Source of the DNA: Acidobacteriota bacterium
Lineage (GTDB): Bacteria > Acidobacteriota > Terriglobia > Terriglobales > Acidobacteriaceae
Direction: 5' to 3'
NCBI GenBank assembly: GCA_021819255.1
Contig: JAKART010000003.1
Span: forward strand, 1 to 21,519
DNA length: 21,519 bases
The notes beneath the pieces were generated by a model. It ran no database searches. It worked only from the letters and a program-made list of their open reading frames with translations, and was not told where the DNA came from. Of this stretch, positions 1 through 7,400 are shown piece by piece. The stretch's first letter is position 1; each line of letters begins with the position of its first letter. Position numbers and translations under genes: made by a program.

Positions 1-1
1 T

Positions 2-787
2 CTTGGAGTCCGCGTCGGCTCGATCCTCCCCGACCTTCGCGCTCTGCTGACCGCCCAGTCGCTCGGCCTGCTGGCTCCGCTGCCCGCCCCCACCTCTACC
101 GACTACGCCGGCGGAGAGTTCACCTATCTCCCCGTCCTTCCCAATCCCGCCAAAATCATCTGCGTGGGCTTGAACTACGAGGAACATCGCCTGGAGACGC
201 AACGCCCCGTCGCCAGCCATCCCACGCTCTTTACCCGCTGGGCCGATACGCTCACCGGCCACAACTCCCCCATGATGCTGCCCTCCAACTCCTCCTCCTT
301 CGACTTTGAAGGCGAGCTGGCGGTCATCATCGGCAAGCCCGGACGCCACGTACCTGAAGACCGGGCCATGGACCTGGTGGCCGGATACTCCCTGCTCAAC
401 GACGGTTCCGTCCGCGACTGGCAGCTTCACAACAGCCAGTACACGCCGGGCAAGAACTTTCCCCGCACCGCCGGCTTTGGCCCGGAGATGCTCACCCCGG
501 AAGAGGCTGGAGATCTCCCCGGCAAGGCCATTCAGACCCACCTGAACGGAGAGTTGGTGCAGTCTGGCCATCTGGGCGACATGATCTTTTCCATCCCTCG
601 TATCCTGGCCTACATCACCGCCTTCACCGAGCTCGTCCCTGGCGACGTCATCGCCACAGGAACCCCCGGCGGCGTCGGCTTCAAGCGTGAGCCGCCCCTC
701 TTCATGCGCCATGGGGATACCGTGACCATCACCATCGAAGGCATCGGCACGCTCACCAATCCGATCCAGCAGGCCGTGCTCGAATAG
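2..787 (+). CDS. Fumarylacetoacetate hydrolase (FAH) family protein, 5'-truncated by window
   Basis: The reading frame is open from the first bases of the window, so the true start lies upstream; 261 residues are visible. The FAH catalytic fold is recognisable. A KIICVGLNYEEH segment opens the domain, followed by the FDFEGELAVIIGK motif, whose glutamates are the family's divalent-metal ligands. LLNDGSVRDWQ supplies the ligand aspartate, TPGKNF the active-site lysine loop, and GDVIATGTPGGVG is the usual C-terminal signature. Family members hydrolyse or decarboxylate beta-diketo or 2-oxo acids in aromatic catabolism, or act as oxaloacetate decarboxylases or acylpyruvases; the exact substrate cannot be read from sequence. 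A tautomerase follows about 350 bp downstream on the same strand, and that pairing also occurs in meta-cleavage-type pathways. Family assignment is firm; substrate is unknown. Confidence 0.93.
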   Translation, partial: LGVRVGSILPDLRALLTAQSLGLLAPLPAPTSTDYAGGEFTYLPVLPNPAKIICVGLNYEEHRLETQRPVASHPTLFTRWADTLTGHNSPMMLPSNSSSFDFEGELAVIIGKPGRHVPEDRAMDLVAGYSLLNDGSVRDWQLHNSQYTPGKNFPRTAGFGPEMLTPEEAGDLPGKAIQTHLNGELVQSGHLGDMIFSIPRILAYITAFTELVPGDVIATGTPGGVGFKREPPLFMRHGDTVTITIEGIGTLTNPIQQAVLE

Positions 788-1142
788 AGCGGGCCATCGG
801 CTTTGGCCGTTACGCCCAGGATCGCCACCCAATCCCGCTTCGCGGCGGCATCTCCCGCGTGAACAAAACGTCTTTACCCGACGCAAGGATCTGCGAGCGG
901 CACGTTCTCTCGGCAAAAGGCCGCCGGCATCTCCTTCGTCGGGACTTCTGCACTCCGGCTTGGACGGAATGCGGCCGCAAAGAGACCGCTTCCGACAACG
1001 ACTTCTCTCCTGCCGCCGCCGGCCGCCCCCCAGCCGCCTGGGATGCAGCCTGAAGCTTGACCCGAACGCCATCGCTCAGGGAGCACCATCGTGTACATTA
1101 AGAAGTTCAACCTCAGAATTCTCTGCCGGAGGTCTCGCTTCC
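788..1142. other. Intergenic region, no convincing gene
   Basis: No frame here has convincing protein character. Just after the FAH stop there is a weak inverted repeat, GGCCA/TGGCC with a 7-nt loop around 793-810, which might help termination. The 9-mer GGCATCTCC occurs directly repeated at 847-855 and 926-934. A TTGACC at 1057-1062 and a TACATT at 1094-1099 resemble promoter hexamers but are 31 nt apart, too far to form one sigma-70 promoter. GGAGG at 1128-1132 is the ribosome binding site of the tautomerase. Confidence 0.5.
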
Positions 1143-1583
1143 ATGCCGACGTACACGGTCACCACGGAGGCCGGACGCCTCACCCCGCGCCAGAAGACGT
1201 TGATCGCCCAGGAGATCACGCGCATCCACAAGTCTGTCACCGGAGCCCAGGCCTACTTTACCCAGGTGCTGTTCCATGATCTTCCCCCCGGAAGCCATTT
1301 TGTAGGCGGCAAGCCGCTGCAGCACGATCTGATTTACGTGCAGGGGAAGATCCGCGCCGGGCGTAGCCCGGAGCAGCGCCAGGAGCTCCTGGTTCAACTC
1401 ACCAACGCGCTCGCGCTGGCCGCCGGTGCGGCCCATAATGCCATCTGGGCCAGCCTTGTGGAGATCCCCTGCTACCAGATGATCGAGTTCGGCCACATGC
1501 TGCCCCAGCCAGGCGCGGAAGCCGAATGGTTCCAGGGCCTGCCCTCCGTGGACCGAGGTCTGATGGAACGTATCGGACGCTGA
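1143..1583 (+). CDS. cis-3-chloroacrylic acid dehalogenase (cis-CaaD)-like tautomerase
   Basis: This is a 146-residue protein of the tautomerase superfamily, matching the length of cis-CaaD and Cg10062 (about 149). The start is ATG 1143, with GGAGG ten bases upstream; an upstream extension of the frame has no tautomerase character. After removal of Met the N-terminus is Pro1, the catalytic base or acid of the superfamily. Counting from Pro1, the cis-CaaD residues His28, Arg70, Arg73 and Glu114 all fall at the expected positions, and the LPQPG.E.EWF block near the C-terminus is conserved. The position of cis-CaaD Tyr103 is a serine here (context AIWASLVEIP). Conservation of the other residues suggests a hydratase or tautomerase acting on a small 3-substituted acrylate or propiolate-like acid. 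The missing Tyr argues against efficient chloroacrylate dehalogenation. Natural substrate unknown. Confidence 0.9.
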   Translation: MPTYTVTTEAGRLTPRQKTLIAQEITRIHKSVTGAQAYFTQVLFHDLPPGSHFVGGKPLQHDLIYVQGKIRAGRSPEQRQELLVQLTNALALAAGAAHNAIWASLVEIPCYQMIEFGHMLPQPGAEAEWFQGLPSVDRGLMERIGR

Positions 1584-1933
1584 GTTCCCGGCAACAGGCT
1601 CCGGCTCTGCCCGTAGAGACTGGCGTCACAGCCGCGCGCCGATTCTCCGCGTGAGAGATCCTTTGTAACCAAAACAGGTATTGACGTTTCAGGTGACTGG
1701 GCCGATTAAGTTCCGGGAACCATGCTTGATTCTGCGCGCCTTGAATACGATTAAGTCCTGGTGAGAGGGCGGAGCGGTTAAGGACCCCCGGGGCGACCGG
1801 GGCTCATCCGATCCAACCCGCTCGGCTTCCGCGCTCCAGCCAGCCCATCTCGATCCTGGGGCGAAAGGTTCGAACCACGCAGCTATCTCGCGCGGCAGTT
1901 GTCCCACGTTGCGGTTCCTGAGGTTTCTACCGA
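1584..1933. other. Intergenic region with short repeats, no clear gene
   Basis: Open frames on both strands lack protein character. The 9-mer CGATTAAGT occurs at 1703-1711 and again at 1748-1756, exactly 45 bp apart, with a related GGTTAAGGA at about 1776. TTGACG at 1681-1686 is followed after 17 nt by GATTAA, a weak sigma-70-like pair. GGTTCGAACC near 1868 resembles a tRNA T-loop but no cloverleaf can be built around it. This may be a worn mobile-element remnant, but nothing identifies one. Confidence 0.4.
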
Positions 1934-2206
1934 ATGACTCATCCTTCGCATCTCCCTGCGGCTCCCGAACTCCCAACGCAAGATCAGCTTGGCGCCGTCT
2001 CTCTGCCCGACTCCGTCCTTCGGGGGGAGATCCGCACCTTGCGCGAGCGCGGCCTCAGCGAGGAGGCGATCCTCAATCTTCTCGGCGGGTTCCACATTGA
2101 AGCCCACCCTGAACCCTGCGGGCCGCGCTGGGATCGGCCTGGGAACTATCCGCTCATCCGGCTCATCTGGGGCCAATCCAACCCCTTCGCCGCCTTCCGC
2201 CACTGA
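1934..2206 (+). CDS. Small hypothetical protein
   Basis: This is a 90-residue frame starting at ATG 1934, with GAGG ten bases upstream as a plausible ribosome binding site. The middle (GEIRTLRERGLSEEAILNLL) looks like an amphipathic helical segment, and the C-terminus is Trp/Pro/Arg-rich and ends AAFRH. Codon third positions are mostly G or C, as in the surrounding genes. No signal peptide or membrane segment is seen and I recognise no family. A slightly longer minus-strand frame overlaps it but has poorer composition. The gene converges on the small membrane-protein gene at 2286-2468, with a hairpin between them. It may be real but is unproven. Confidence 0.45.
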   Translation: MTHPSHLPAAPELPTQDQLGAVSLPDSVLRGEIRTLRERGLSEEAILNLLGGFHIEAHPEPCGPRWDRPGNYPLIRLIWGQSNPFAAFRH

Positions 2207-2219
2207 GGAACATCCCTCC

Positions 2220-2239
2220 GCCGGGTCTCTTCGCCCGGC
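2220..2239. terminator. Hairpin between convergent genes, possible bidirectional terminator
   Basis: A perfect 6-bp GC stem (GCCGGG with CCCGGC) closes an 8-nt loop, TCTCTTCG. It lies in the 79-nt gap between the stop codons of the two convergent small genes. No T-run follows on either side, so intrinsic termination is only a suggestion from position and stem strength. Confidence 0.28.
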
Positions 2240-2285
2240 AAACCATCCTCATGAACCCATTCTGGATGCGGAGAGAAAGACAGGG

Positions 2286-2468
2286 CTACCGGCTCGTCAC
2301 CGGGCTCTGTTCCCAATGGCTGCCACGCAGAAAGTGGTGCCTGGCCATGCTCAACGCCAGGCTGAAAAACAACAAGGTCAGGAACGCCACAAACAGATAC
2401 TGAACCCAGCTTGGCCAGCGCGAGCTTCCATCGCCGGTTCGATGCTGACCGCGATCTTCCGTTCTCAT
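2286..2468 (-). CDS. Small single-pass membrane protein, function unknown
   Basis: This is a 60-residue protein on the minus strand. The ATG at 2468 is preferred over the upstream start at 2489 because GGGGAGGG lies a few bases before it. A polar N-terminal stretch rich in Arg, Asp, Gly and Ser is followed by one strongly hydrophobic segment, roughly residues 24-44 (WVQYLFVAFLTLLFFSLAL core). A basic tail with HHFLRG then follows, giving one transmembrane helix. The clean hydrophobic block with positive flanks supports a real gene. No family is recognised and no neighbour suggests a role. Confidence 0.55.
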   Translation of the reverse strand: MRTEDRGQHRTGDGSSRWPSWVQYLFVAFLTLLFFSLALSMARHHFLRGSHWEQSPVTSR

Positions 2469-2868
2469 GGTGCCCTCCCCAGCCGGCATCTTCGCCTGCG
2501 ATGAATCGGCAATGCGATTTGCTGCGCTCCCGCGCCGGCAAGCTCCCTGCGGAGAAGCTAAGGATGGAGCCGGCTCAACCCTTTCCTCGACCGTGCCTGC
2601 CAGACCCCTCTTGGCATCCTCGGCCGTGTGCCAAGATCCCTACGGACCCAACTTCCTACTCATCGCTGCGGTCTCAGCGCCGCCTGCCGACCTCGCAGCA
2701 GCCCGGGACCGCCGGCGCCCGCATGACGCGCTCCAACTTTGCCATCTCATTTTCATCCGATTGTTGATTTTGGCGCAAGCTTCCAGTCGTATCCTTCGTG
2801 GCAGGAAAACGGGCATAAAATCAGACGACCTTCTCTATCAGTTTCTATCGCCTCTGCATCAGCTTCTA
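2469..2868. other. Intergenic region upstream of the palindromic element
   Basis: No convincing gene. The region is moderately GC-rich with several open but low-quality frames. A more AT-rich stretch at about 2755-2860 contains a GCATAAAAT sequence near 2814. It could be the leftover promoter region of the beta-propeller gene that now begins on the far side of the inserted 112-bp element. This is inference only. Confidence 0.35.
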
Positions 2869-2980
2869 GACCATTTTCCCTGATGATGGGTGTACGGAAG
2901 CGCGCGTTCAGTGGCGTTTTCATTGAGGAAAACGCCCACAGGAGTCGTTCCCCTTGCTTACACCTTCAGGGAAAATGGTC
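2869..2980 (+). repeat. 112-bp palindromic MITE/REP-like element, copy 1
   Basis: The element begins GACCATTTTCCCTGA and ends with its perfect 15-bp inverted repeat. At its exact centre is a 9-bp stem (GGCGTTTTC with GAAAACGCC, 2913-2921 and 2928-2936) around the 6-nt loop ATTGAG. The arms in between are partly complementary (a GGTGTA block on each), so the whole unit can fold into one long imperfect hairpin. It is flanked on both sides by TA (2867-2868 and 2981-2982), which could be a target-site duplication. A second copy in the opposite orientation lies at 9248-9359, differing at one base (2903). It has no coding capacity, so any movement would depend on a transposase elsewhere. Confidence 0.85.
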
Positions 2981-3699
2981 TATCCTCTCCACCCTCTGCG
3001 CTGCGGTGTCTCCTTGCAGGGATCGGCCTGGCATCCACCATGGCCTGCGCTCTCCCGGCCCAATCCCAAGGCGGCCCAGCCATGTCCGGCGAAGCTTAAG
3101 CCCCCTATCGAATTCTCTCGATTCACAAACTGGGCGGCCAGGGAGGCTGGGACTATCTGGCCGCCAACGCCTCGACCCGCGAACTCTACATCGCCCGCTC
3201 CGGTCCCACCGGCGCGCTTCACGTCTACTACCTGGACACGCTGAAACCCATCACCACGATCCCCACCGGGACGGTTCATGGGGCGGCCATCGATAACGCC
3301 ACACACCATGGCTTTGCCGCCGGCAACGACAAGCACAACACGGTGATTCTGCGCACTTCAGAAGGAAAGCTCCTCACCACCCTGCCCATCGGCGCAGGCT
3401 GTGACGGAGCCCTGTTCAACCCCGCGACGCAAGAGGCCTAAAGCGCCCAGGCCGACGGAACGCTGACCGTCATCCAAGAGAGCCTCGCCCCAGGCGTCCC
3501 GCTCTCCGGCTCAGCATTTCGCGTCGAGCAGACGCTCCAGACCCAGCCCGGAGCCCGCACGATCACCTTTGACCCCAACGCCGGCCGCATCTTCGCCGCC
3601 ACGGCGGACTTCGAGCCCACCCCTGCCGGGCATGCCGCACATCATCACGATCGCGTCCCGGTCCCGGGCAGCTTCCGGCTTCTGGTGATTGGCCGTTGA
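2981..3699 (+). pseudogene. YncE-like beta-propeller protein, degraded
   Basis: A single frame carries clear protein character across two in-frame TAA codons (3097-3099 and 3439-3441) and ends at TGA 3697. It starts with a signal-peptide-like stretch (LLAGIGLASTMACALPAQS). Beta-propeller text of the YncE or 40-residue-repeat type follows: IHKLGGQGGWDYLAANAS, LHVYYLDTLKPITTIPTG, LPIGAGCDGALFNPATQEA, DGTLTVIQE and TQPGARTITFDPNAGRIF. No frameshift is needed. Only about 200 residues remain, against roughly 330 usual for such proteins. The join between the first blade and the C-terminal blades suggests an internal deletion. No good start codon precedes the signal peptide, because the 112-bp element sits immediately upstream. 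Intact homologues are periplasmic or secreted. Almost certainly non-functional. Confidence 0.8.
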
Positions 3700-3735
3700 G
3701 GTAGCGGGCCATCGGGCTCTCTTGACCCACTTCAG

Positions 3736-3741
3736 TATCAT
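3736..3741 (+). promoter_or_regulatory. -10-like hexamer just upstream of kdsC
   Basis: TATCAT lies six bases before the kdsC ATG at 3748, and no Shine-Dalgarno sequence is visible. If this is the -10 box, transcription would begin at or next to the start codon, giving a leaderless mRNA. No convincing -35 is seen at the normal distance. Confidence 0.3.
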
Positions 3742-3747
3742 GAGCCC

Positions 3748-4368
3748 ATGGATATGCTTTCCCCGGAAGATCGAGCCCGCCGCATCAAGGTGCTGCTCTA
3801 CGACGTCGACGGCGTTCTCACCAACGGCGAGATCACCTTTATTCCCGAGATGGAAGTCTCCCACTCGACCGGCGGTCCGGCCATTCCACGAGCCGTCGAG
3901 GTCAAGAGCTTCTCTGCGCACGACGGCCTGGGCGTCGCCATCGCCCGCCTGGCCGGGCTGAAGATCGGCTGGATCACCAAGCGCAACTCGCGCGTGGTCG
4001 CCATCCGTGCAGCCGACCTTCGGATCGACCACCTCTATCAGGGCCAGTCCAACAAGCGCGAGGCTCTTCGGGGCATCATGACCGCTGAATCCTGCGCCCT
4101 GGAGGAGATCGCCTACGTCGGCGACGACATCATCGATCTTCCCGTGATGCGCAGCGTCGGTCTGGCCATCGCCTCCGCCAACGCCCGGCCAGAGGCCAAG
4201 GCCGCCGCGCACTATGTCACCCCCAACCCCGGTGGCCAGGGAGCTGGCCGGGACGCCATCGACTTCATCCTGCGCGCTCGCGGCGTCCTCGACGAGACCA
4301 TCGAGCGCTACCTGGCGCAGGACAGCGCCGAGGCCAGGGCCGCCGACGTGGGCGCAGGCAACATGTAG
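3748..4368 (+). CDS. kdsC: 3-deoxy-D-manno-octulosonate 8-phosphate phosphatase (KdsC)
   Basis: This 206-residue HAD-superfamily phosphatase of the KdsC type releases phosphate from KDO-8-phosphate in the cytoplasm, a step towards the KDO sugar of lipopolysaccharide. HAD motif I is LLYDVDGVLTNG, with nucleophile Asp19 and acid/base Asp21. Motif II is WITKRNS, where the family usually has ITGR. The conserved HDGLG block precedes it, and the motif IV acidic pair is in VGDDIIDLP (Asp126, Asp127). The C-terminal PNPGGQGAGRDAIDFIL segment is typical. It is slightly longer than E. coli KdsC (188), through an insert around residues 34-50 and an acidic, Ala-rich tail. ATG 3748 is chosen; ATG 3754 is possible. 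The Lhr helicase gene follows after 99 bp. Confidence 0.92.
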   Translation: MDMLSPEDRARRIKVLLYDVDGVLTNGEITFIPEMEVSHSTGGPAIPRAVEVKSFSAHDGLGVAIARLAGLKIGWITKRNSRVVAIRAADLRIDHLYQGQSNKREALRGIMTAESCALEEIAYVGDDIIDLPVMRSVGLAIASANARPEAKAAAHYVTPNPGGQGAGRDAIDFILRARGVLDETIERYLAQDSAEARAADVGAGNM

Positions 4369-4456
4369 CCAACCCTCCGCCTGGACCTATGCCCCGGTTC
4401 CGGGGTCCGCCATGCGCCTCTCGCAGCCACCACGTGGCGAAGAAACTGCGAAGAGC

Positions 4457-4462
4457 TACAAT
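4457..4462 (+). promoter_or_regulatory. -10-like hexamer just upstream of lhr
   Basis: TACAAT sits five bases before the helicase ATG at 4468, with no ribosome binding site between. This spacing is typical of leaderless promoters in phyla where they are common. No clear -35 hexamer is visible. Confidence 0.33.
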
Positions 4463-4467
4463 GGCTC

Positions 4468-7400
4468 ATGGCGGCCAAATCTCCCTGCCCCGACCCCTGC
4501 CGCAATACGGCTGAGAGCGCCCTCGCCTGGGCGCATCCGGTTGTTCAGGAGTGGTTCGTCCAACGCTTCGGTTCCCCCACCGAACCCCAGATCGCCGGCT
4601 GGCCGACGATCCTGCGCGGTGGGGCCACGTTGCTCTCGGCTCCCACCGGCTCCGGCAAGACCCTCTCCGCTTTTCTGGTCGCCATCGACAAGCTGCTGCG
4701 CGCCGCCATTGCAGGCCGTCTCGACCCGCGCACCCAGGTCGTCTACATCTCACCGCTCAAGGCCCTCTCCAACGACATCCAGAAGAACCTCCAGGCCCCG
4801 CTGGCCGAAATCCAGCAGCTCGCCATGGAGCGCGGCTACCTTTGCCTGGAGATCCGCGTCGGCGTGCGGACGGGCGACACCCTGGCAAAAGACCGCGCAG
4901 CGATGCTCAGGAACCCTCCGCACATCCTGGTCACCACCCCGGAGTCGCTCTACATCCTGCTCACCGCCGCCCGCTCCCGCCAGAACCTCACCTGCGTGGG
5001 GACCGTCATCGTCGATGAGATCCACGCTGTCGCCGGCAACAAGCGCGGCGCGCACCTGGCGCTCTCGCTGGAGCGCCTGGATGCTCTGGTCTGTGGTGAA
5101 AACTCCCTTGCAGCCAGCGCTGTTTTTACCGGACGAACCAGTGGCCCGCAACGCATCGGCCTCTCCGCAACCCAGAACCCCATCGAGCTGCTGGCCTGCT
5201 TTCTCACGGGCGTGGACCGCGCGCACGATGGGCGCCAGCCTGCAGCCGTGGTTCAGGTAGCCCAGCGGCGCAGCCTGGATCTGGCCATCGAGGCGCCGAG
5301 TATCCCGCTCTCCTCCATCACCTCCACGGCCATGTGGGAGGAGATCTACGCCAAGCTGGCCACCTTCGCGGCTCAGCACCGCAGCACGCTGGTCTTCGTC
5401 AACACCCGCGCGCTGGCAGAAAAGATCAGCTTTGCTCTCGCCAACCGCTTGGGCGAAGACGCCGTCGCGGCGCATCACGGCTCACTCTCCCGCACCCTTC
5501 GCCTGGATGCCGAGCAGCGCCTCAAGTCCGGCCAGATCCGCGTTCTGGTGGCCACCGCTTCGCTGGAGTTAGGCATCGATATCGGCACGGTGGATCTGGT
5601 CTGTCAGATCGGATCCACCCGCTCCATCGCCGTGGCCATGCAGCGCGTAGGCCGAGCCGGCCACTGGCGCGGGGCCATCCCCAAGGGCCGTTTCTTCGCT
5701 CTCACCCGGGACGATCTGCTCGAACAGGCTGCGCTGCTGCGCCAGATGGCAGCCGGCGAACTCGACCGGCTGGAGGTTCCAGAGGCGCCCGCCGACGTGC
5801 TGATGCAGCAGATCGTCGCCGCCGTGGGAGCCGAGCCCTGGCCGGAAGAGACGCTTTTCAACGTTATCCGCCGCGCCTGGCCCTACCGCAACCTGACCCG
5901 CGCTCACTTCGAAGAGCTTCTCGTCCTGCTGCACAACGGCGTCGTCAGCTCTCGTGGCCGCTACGGAGCCTATCTTCTGCGCAATCAGGTGCATGGCCAT
6001 CTGCATCCCCGCCGCGGCGCGCGCGCCATCGCCATCGCCAACGGGGGCGCCATTCCGGACACCGCGATCTTCACCGTCCTGCTGCAGCCGGAGAACGTCC
6101 AGATCGCCACCGTCGATGAACACTTCGCCGTCGAGAGCCATCCCGGCGACGTGATCCTGCTGGGCAACACAAGCTGGCGCATCCAGCGCGTGGACCCCAC
6201 CGGCAAGCTGCTGGTGGAGGACGCACACGGAGCCCCGCCCAGCATCCCCTTCTGGGAGGGTGAGGCTCCGCAGCGCAGCGCGGCGCTCTCCGACGCCGTC
6301 AGCGAGCTGCGCAATGAGCTCGACCGCCTCACCCGCGATCTTTGCCCGGCTGATCTCTCGCACATCGGCCTCAGCCCATCCACCGTGCCGCCGTCCCTGG
6401 CCCAGACCATCGCTCTGCTGCGGCGCGAGTGCTTCCTCTCCAACTCGGCCGCTCTGCAGCTCATCACCTACATCGTCTTCGGCCGCACTGTGCTGGGGGC
6501 CGTGCCCAGTAAGAACACCCTGATCGCCGAGCGATTCTTTGACCAGGGAGGCGGTCAGCAGCTCATCCTGCACGCGCCTTTCGGTGGCCGCATCAACAAG
6601 GCATGGGGGCTGGCCCTGCGCAAGCGCTTCTGCCGCGGCTTCAACTTCGAGCTGCAGGCCGCGGCTACCGATAACGGCATCAACCTCTCTCTGGCCGAGC
6701 AGCACAGCTTTCCCCTCGCCGAGGTCTTCCACTTCCTCTCCGCCCTCACCACGCGCAGCCTGCTGGAGCAGGCCAGCATCTCCTCGCCGCTGTTCAAGAA
6801 CCGCTGGCGCTGGGCCGCCGGCCGCAGTCTGCAACTTCTGCGCATGCAGAAGGGCAAGCGCGTGGCTCCGCAGATCCAGCGCATCCGCTCTGACGATCTC
6901 CTGGCCAGCGTCTTTCCCCACGCCTCGGCCTGCCCGGAGAACCTGGTGGGCGATCTTGAGATCCCAGACCATCCCCTGGTCCGCGAGGTGATGAAGGATA
7001 CCCTGACCGAGTCCATGGACATCGACGGCCTGCTCGCTCTGCTGCAGGGCATCAGCAACGGCAGCATCCGCTGCATCGCCGTCGATACGCCCGTGCCCTC
7101 GGTCTTCTCTCACGAGCTGCTCCACGCGCTTCCCTACGCCTTTCTGGACCCCGAGGATGCCGTTGCACGGCGCACCCGGGCTGTGCGCACGCGCGGCATC
7201 CTCCCTGCTCAACTCCCGGAGGCGCCCGGCCGCCTCGATCCCGCGGCGATCGCGCAGGTCCGCGCCCAGCTCTGGCCGGACCTGCGCGACGAGCATGAGC
7301 TTCACGACCTGCTTCTGCAGCTCGTCTGCCTGCCGCTCCCCATCCTCGCACTAGCTCCGGCAGGCAAAGGCACGGAGCACTGGCCGCTCTTCTTCGCCCG

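Noticed and set aside
1860..1885. Possible tRNA T-arm (GGTTCGAACC)
   Set aside because: No acceptor, D or anticodon stems can be placed around it.
2739..3296. 185-residue plus frame across the palindromic element
   Set aside because: It reads through the element into the wrong frame of the beta-propeller pseudogene; Arg/Ser/Pro-rich noise.
4214..5260. 348-residue plus frame overlapping kdsC and lhr
   Set aside because: Ser/Pro/Arg-rich out-of-frame shadow; both overlapping genes have diagnostic motifs.
5569..7305. 578-residue minus-strand frame
   Set aside because: Antisense shadow of the Lhr helicase in high-GC DNA, with no recognisable motif.
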